Shown here: piece after piece, positions 63,690 through 64,000 of the stretch
Position numbering within the stretch: the first letter of the stretch is position 1
Layout of the letters: the number at the start of each line of letters is the position of its first letter
Program-made: the position numbers and the translations under genes
Assembly (NCBI GenBank): GCA_024734495.1
Contig: JALMQS010000681.1
Coordinates: 8,817,576 to 8,881,575 of the forward strand
DNA from: Forficula auricularia
Taxonomy: Eukaryota > Arthropoda > Insecta > Dermaptera > Forficulidae
Direction of reading: 5' to 3'
Length of the DNA stretch: 64,000 nt
Notes under the pieces: model-generated
Seen by the model: the letters and a program-made list of their open reading frames with translations, nothing else
Told to the model about the DNA's origin: nothing
The model's database searches: none

Positions 63690-64000
63690 GCCCTTGCCCA
63701 TATGTCTTAATAAAGCATTTTTCGGCCAGCATACGCTTATAATTGTTCCCCCAATCTCATCAAGATGACAGCATCATCAAACTCAAATCCATGGGAGGTG
63801 TCGATATGGTGTGTGCTCAGGGCTGTCGAAGCTTTTTTATTATTACACCTAATTCATGCTCTCTTTTCCACAAAGAAAAAATGCGAGATGTTTGACCCAC
63901 ATAAACACTTGTAGGTTTCGGGCAATCGCGGCACTTAATTAAGTAAATCACATTATGTTGTTCGTGAGGTGGAACTACATCCTTGTTGTCAAATAAAAAG
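63690..64000 (-). pseudogene. Penelope-like element GIY-YIG nuclease fragment, cut by window edge
   Basis: The minus strand starts FLFDNKDVVPPHEQHNVIYL, then IKCRDCPKPTSVYVGQTSRI and SLWKREHELGVIIKKL, and later HGFEFDDAVIL. This is the PLE C-terminal nuclease pattern 'VIYL..C..C...YVGQTSR......EH', with the expected downstream 'H.....A.IL'. A stop after 'KLRQP' and later frame changes show decay. The reverse transcriptase, if present, lies beyond the window. It is a different PLE lineage from that at 43 kb (TSR instead of TGR). Confidence 0.85.

Noticed and set aside
18006..64000. Further CAMTA exons (rest of CG-1, TIG domain, ankyrin repeats, IQ motifs)
   Set aside because: None recognised after reading both strands; absence noted but not taken as proof.

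Overview
The window is nuclear DNA of a metazoan, most likely an arthropod. It is AT-rich, almost gene-empty and full of transposable elements. The arthropod call is an inference from the transposon complement (mariner, hAT, Penelope-like, Ty3-type LTR) and from a nuclear copy of an arthropod-type mitochondrial ND2 gene. Nothing in it looks bacterial or viral.

Host genes. Two plus-strand exons (7020-7087 and 17870-18005) join in phase across a 10.8 kb intron. They encode part of the CG-1 DNA-binding domain of a calmodulin-binding transcription activator (CAMTA). No further CAMTA exon was recognised, so the gene probably continues beyond the window with giant introns. On the minus strand, four short splice-site-flanked segments (58907-59023, 49992-50051, 42616-42671, 36625-36777) look like exons of a second gene that I could not identify. 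Adjacent pairs agree in phase, but two of them carry in-frame stops.

Mobile DNA. (1) A young, complete LTR element (32641-36308) has 642-bp LTRs that differ at only four places and a short target duplication. It has a tRNA-Pro-like primer site and a purine tract, but one ORF only: Gag, aspartic protease and a long coiled coil, with no reverse transcriptase or integrase. (2) Many Penelope-like element (PLE) remnants are present: GIY-YIG fragments at about 43.0-44.3 kb and at the right edge, and numerous terminal-repeat pieces in head-to-head palindromes. Most terminal repeats carry the minimal hammerhead-ribozyme motif known from PLEs. (3) A nearly intact mariner (about 56.72-58.00 kb, one frameshift) sits inside an arm of a ribozyme-bearing palindrome; a second mariner (37067-37902) is an internal-deletion derivative. 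(4) There are several hAT-like elements, some with clear 8-bp target duplications, a pogo-like MITE, tRNA-derived SINE pieces and many foldback elements. (5) Tandem repeats include a 128-bp satellite (13857-14745) and a C-rich minisatellite (60.24-60.89 kb).

Layout. 0-7 kb: CAMTA intron with interspersed repeats. 7-18 kb: CAMTA exons flanking an intron that holds a NUMT, a ribozyme palindrome, MITEs and a satellite. 18-32 kb: repeats and palindromes. 32.6-36.3 kb: LTR element. 36.6-42.7 kb: candidate minus-strand exons, the dead mariner and GC-richer unassigned DNA. 42.6-48.2 kb: nested PLE palindromes. 48-56 kb: foldbacks. 56.6-58.3 kb: mariner inside a palindrome. 58.9-64 kb: candidate exon, ribozyme palindromes, minisatellite, and a 1.1 kb palindrome next to a PLE GIY-YIG remnant.
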